In this document: piece by piece, positions 13,048-13,112 of the stretch
Layout: the number at the start of each line of letters is the position of its first letter
Numbering within the stretch: the first letter of the stretch is position 1
Assembly (NCBI GenBank): GCA_002428285.1
Contig: DIVO01000039.1
Span: forward strand, 1 to 13,112
Length of the DNA stretch: 13,112 nucleotides
Direction of reading: 5' to 3'
DNA from: Patescibacteria group bacterium UBA6130
GTDB lineage: Bacteria; Patescibacteriota; Microgenomatia; UBA12405; UBA6130
Notes under the pieces: model-generated
Told to the model about the DNA's origin: nothing
What the model saw: the letters and a program-made list of their open reading frames with translations, nothing else
Databases searched by the model: none
Position numbers and translations under genes: made by a program

Positions 13048-13112
13048 TTATTTGACTAATCGTTTTTCTTCACCCTTAATAAAATTTCTTATTATCTCAG
13101 CATTATGTAAAG
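13048..13112 (-). CDS. C-terminal tail of an upstream gene (partial)
   Basis: One minus-strand frame is open from the window edge to TAA at 13048-13050 and encodes about 20 residues, LHNAEIIRNFIKGEEKRLVK. It ends 9 bases before the kinase start, so it is probably the last gene upstream in the same operon. The tail is charged and helical. It is too short to assign to a family. Confidence 0.45.
   Translation of the reverse strand, partial: LHNAEIIRNFIKGEEKRLVK

Noticed and set aside
1..13112. CRISPR array or insertion sequence
   Set aside because: No regularly spaced repeats, transposase frame or terminal inverted repeats were seen.

Overview
The window looks like part of a small, AT-rich bacterial genome, most likely a Candidate Phyla Radiation (Patescibacteria, Microgenomates-like) organism. 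The clues are short intergenic gaps, many genes joined by 1-17 base overlaps, starts that often lack a Shine-Dalgarno (SD), a tRNA without encoded CCA, and two gene types I associate with this group from memory (a ~53-aa protein with a TDAEAREQG core and a PD-(D/E)XK nuclease-like protein). TGA behaves as a stop codon (ATGA junctions at 1846-1849 and 12424-12427), so the recoded TGA of Gracilibacteria/Absconditabacteria does not apply. The lineage is an inference, not a match.

Layout. (1) 1-4304, plus strand: the last codons of an Era-like GTPase, a candidate promoter, then a four-gene GldA/GldF/GldG/DUF4340 ABC export-type cassette. (2) 4292-6281, minus strand: a translationally coupled trio of a DUF167 protein, a 452-aa protein I do not recognise that carries a possible HIT-like histidine motif, and a 129-aa membrane protein. 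(3) 6289-6359: tRNA-Gln(CUG), whose candidate promoter overlaps the start region of the divergent DUF167 gene. (4) 6448-7804, plus strand: a decaying patch beside the tRNA with a frameshifted NUDIX hydrolase, a small orphan reading frame, an intact 53-aa protein, and a PD-(D/E)XK nuclease-like gene broken by a frameshift and apparent deletion. (5) 7784-8317, minus: a GreA/GreB-type factor with an altered catalytic tip and a probable leaderless promoter. (6) 8342-10813, minus: a three-gene ABC importer of the NMT1/THI5 (ThiY-ThiZ-ThiX) type, preceded by a perfect 10-bp inverted repeat that overlaps a candidate promoter. (7) 10907-13112, minus: a PfkB-family kinase, a Maf-type nucleotide pyrophosphatase, a thymidylate-kinase-like protein and the tail of a further gene.

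How the genes may work together. The ABC-2 cassette probably forms one membrane complex: ATPase, permease and two membrane-anchored extracytoplasmic auxiliary proteins. The importer probably takes up a thiamine-type pyrimidine or similar heterocycle. The kinase/Maf/thymidylate-kinase-like run upstream of it points to nucleotide salvage and clean-up. The most unusual items are the HIT-like unknown protein, the GreA-like factor lacking the second tip acid, the inverted repeat at the importer promoter, and the pseudogene patch at the tRNA.
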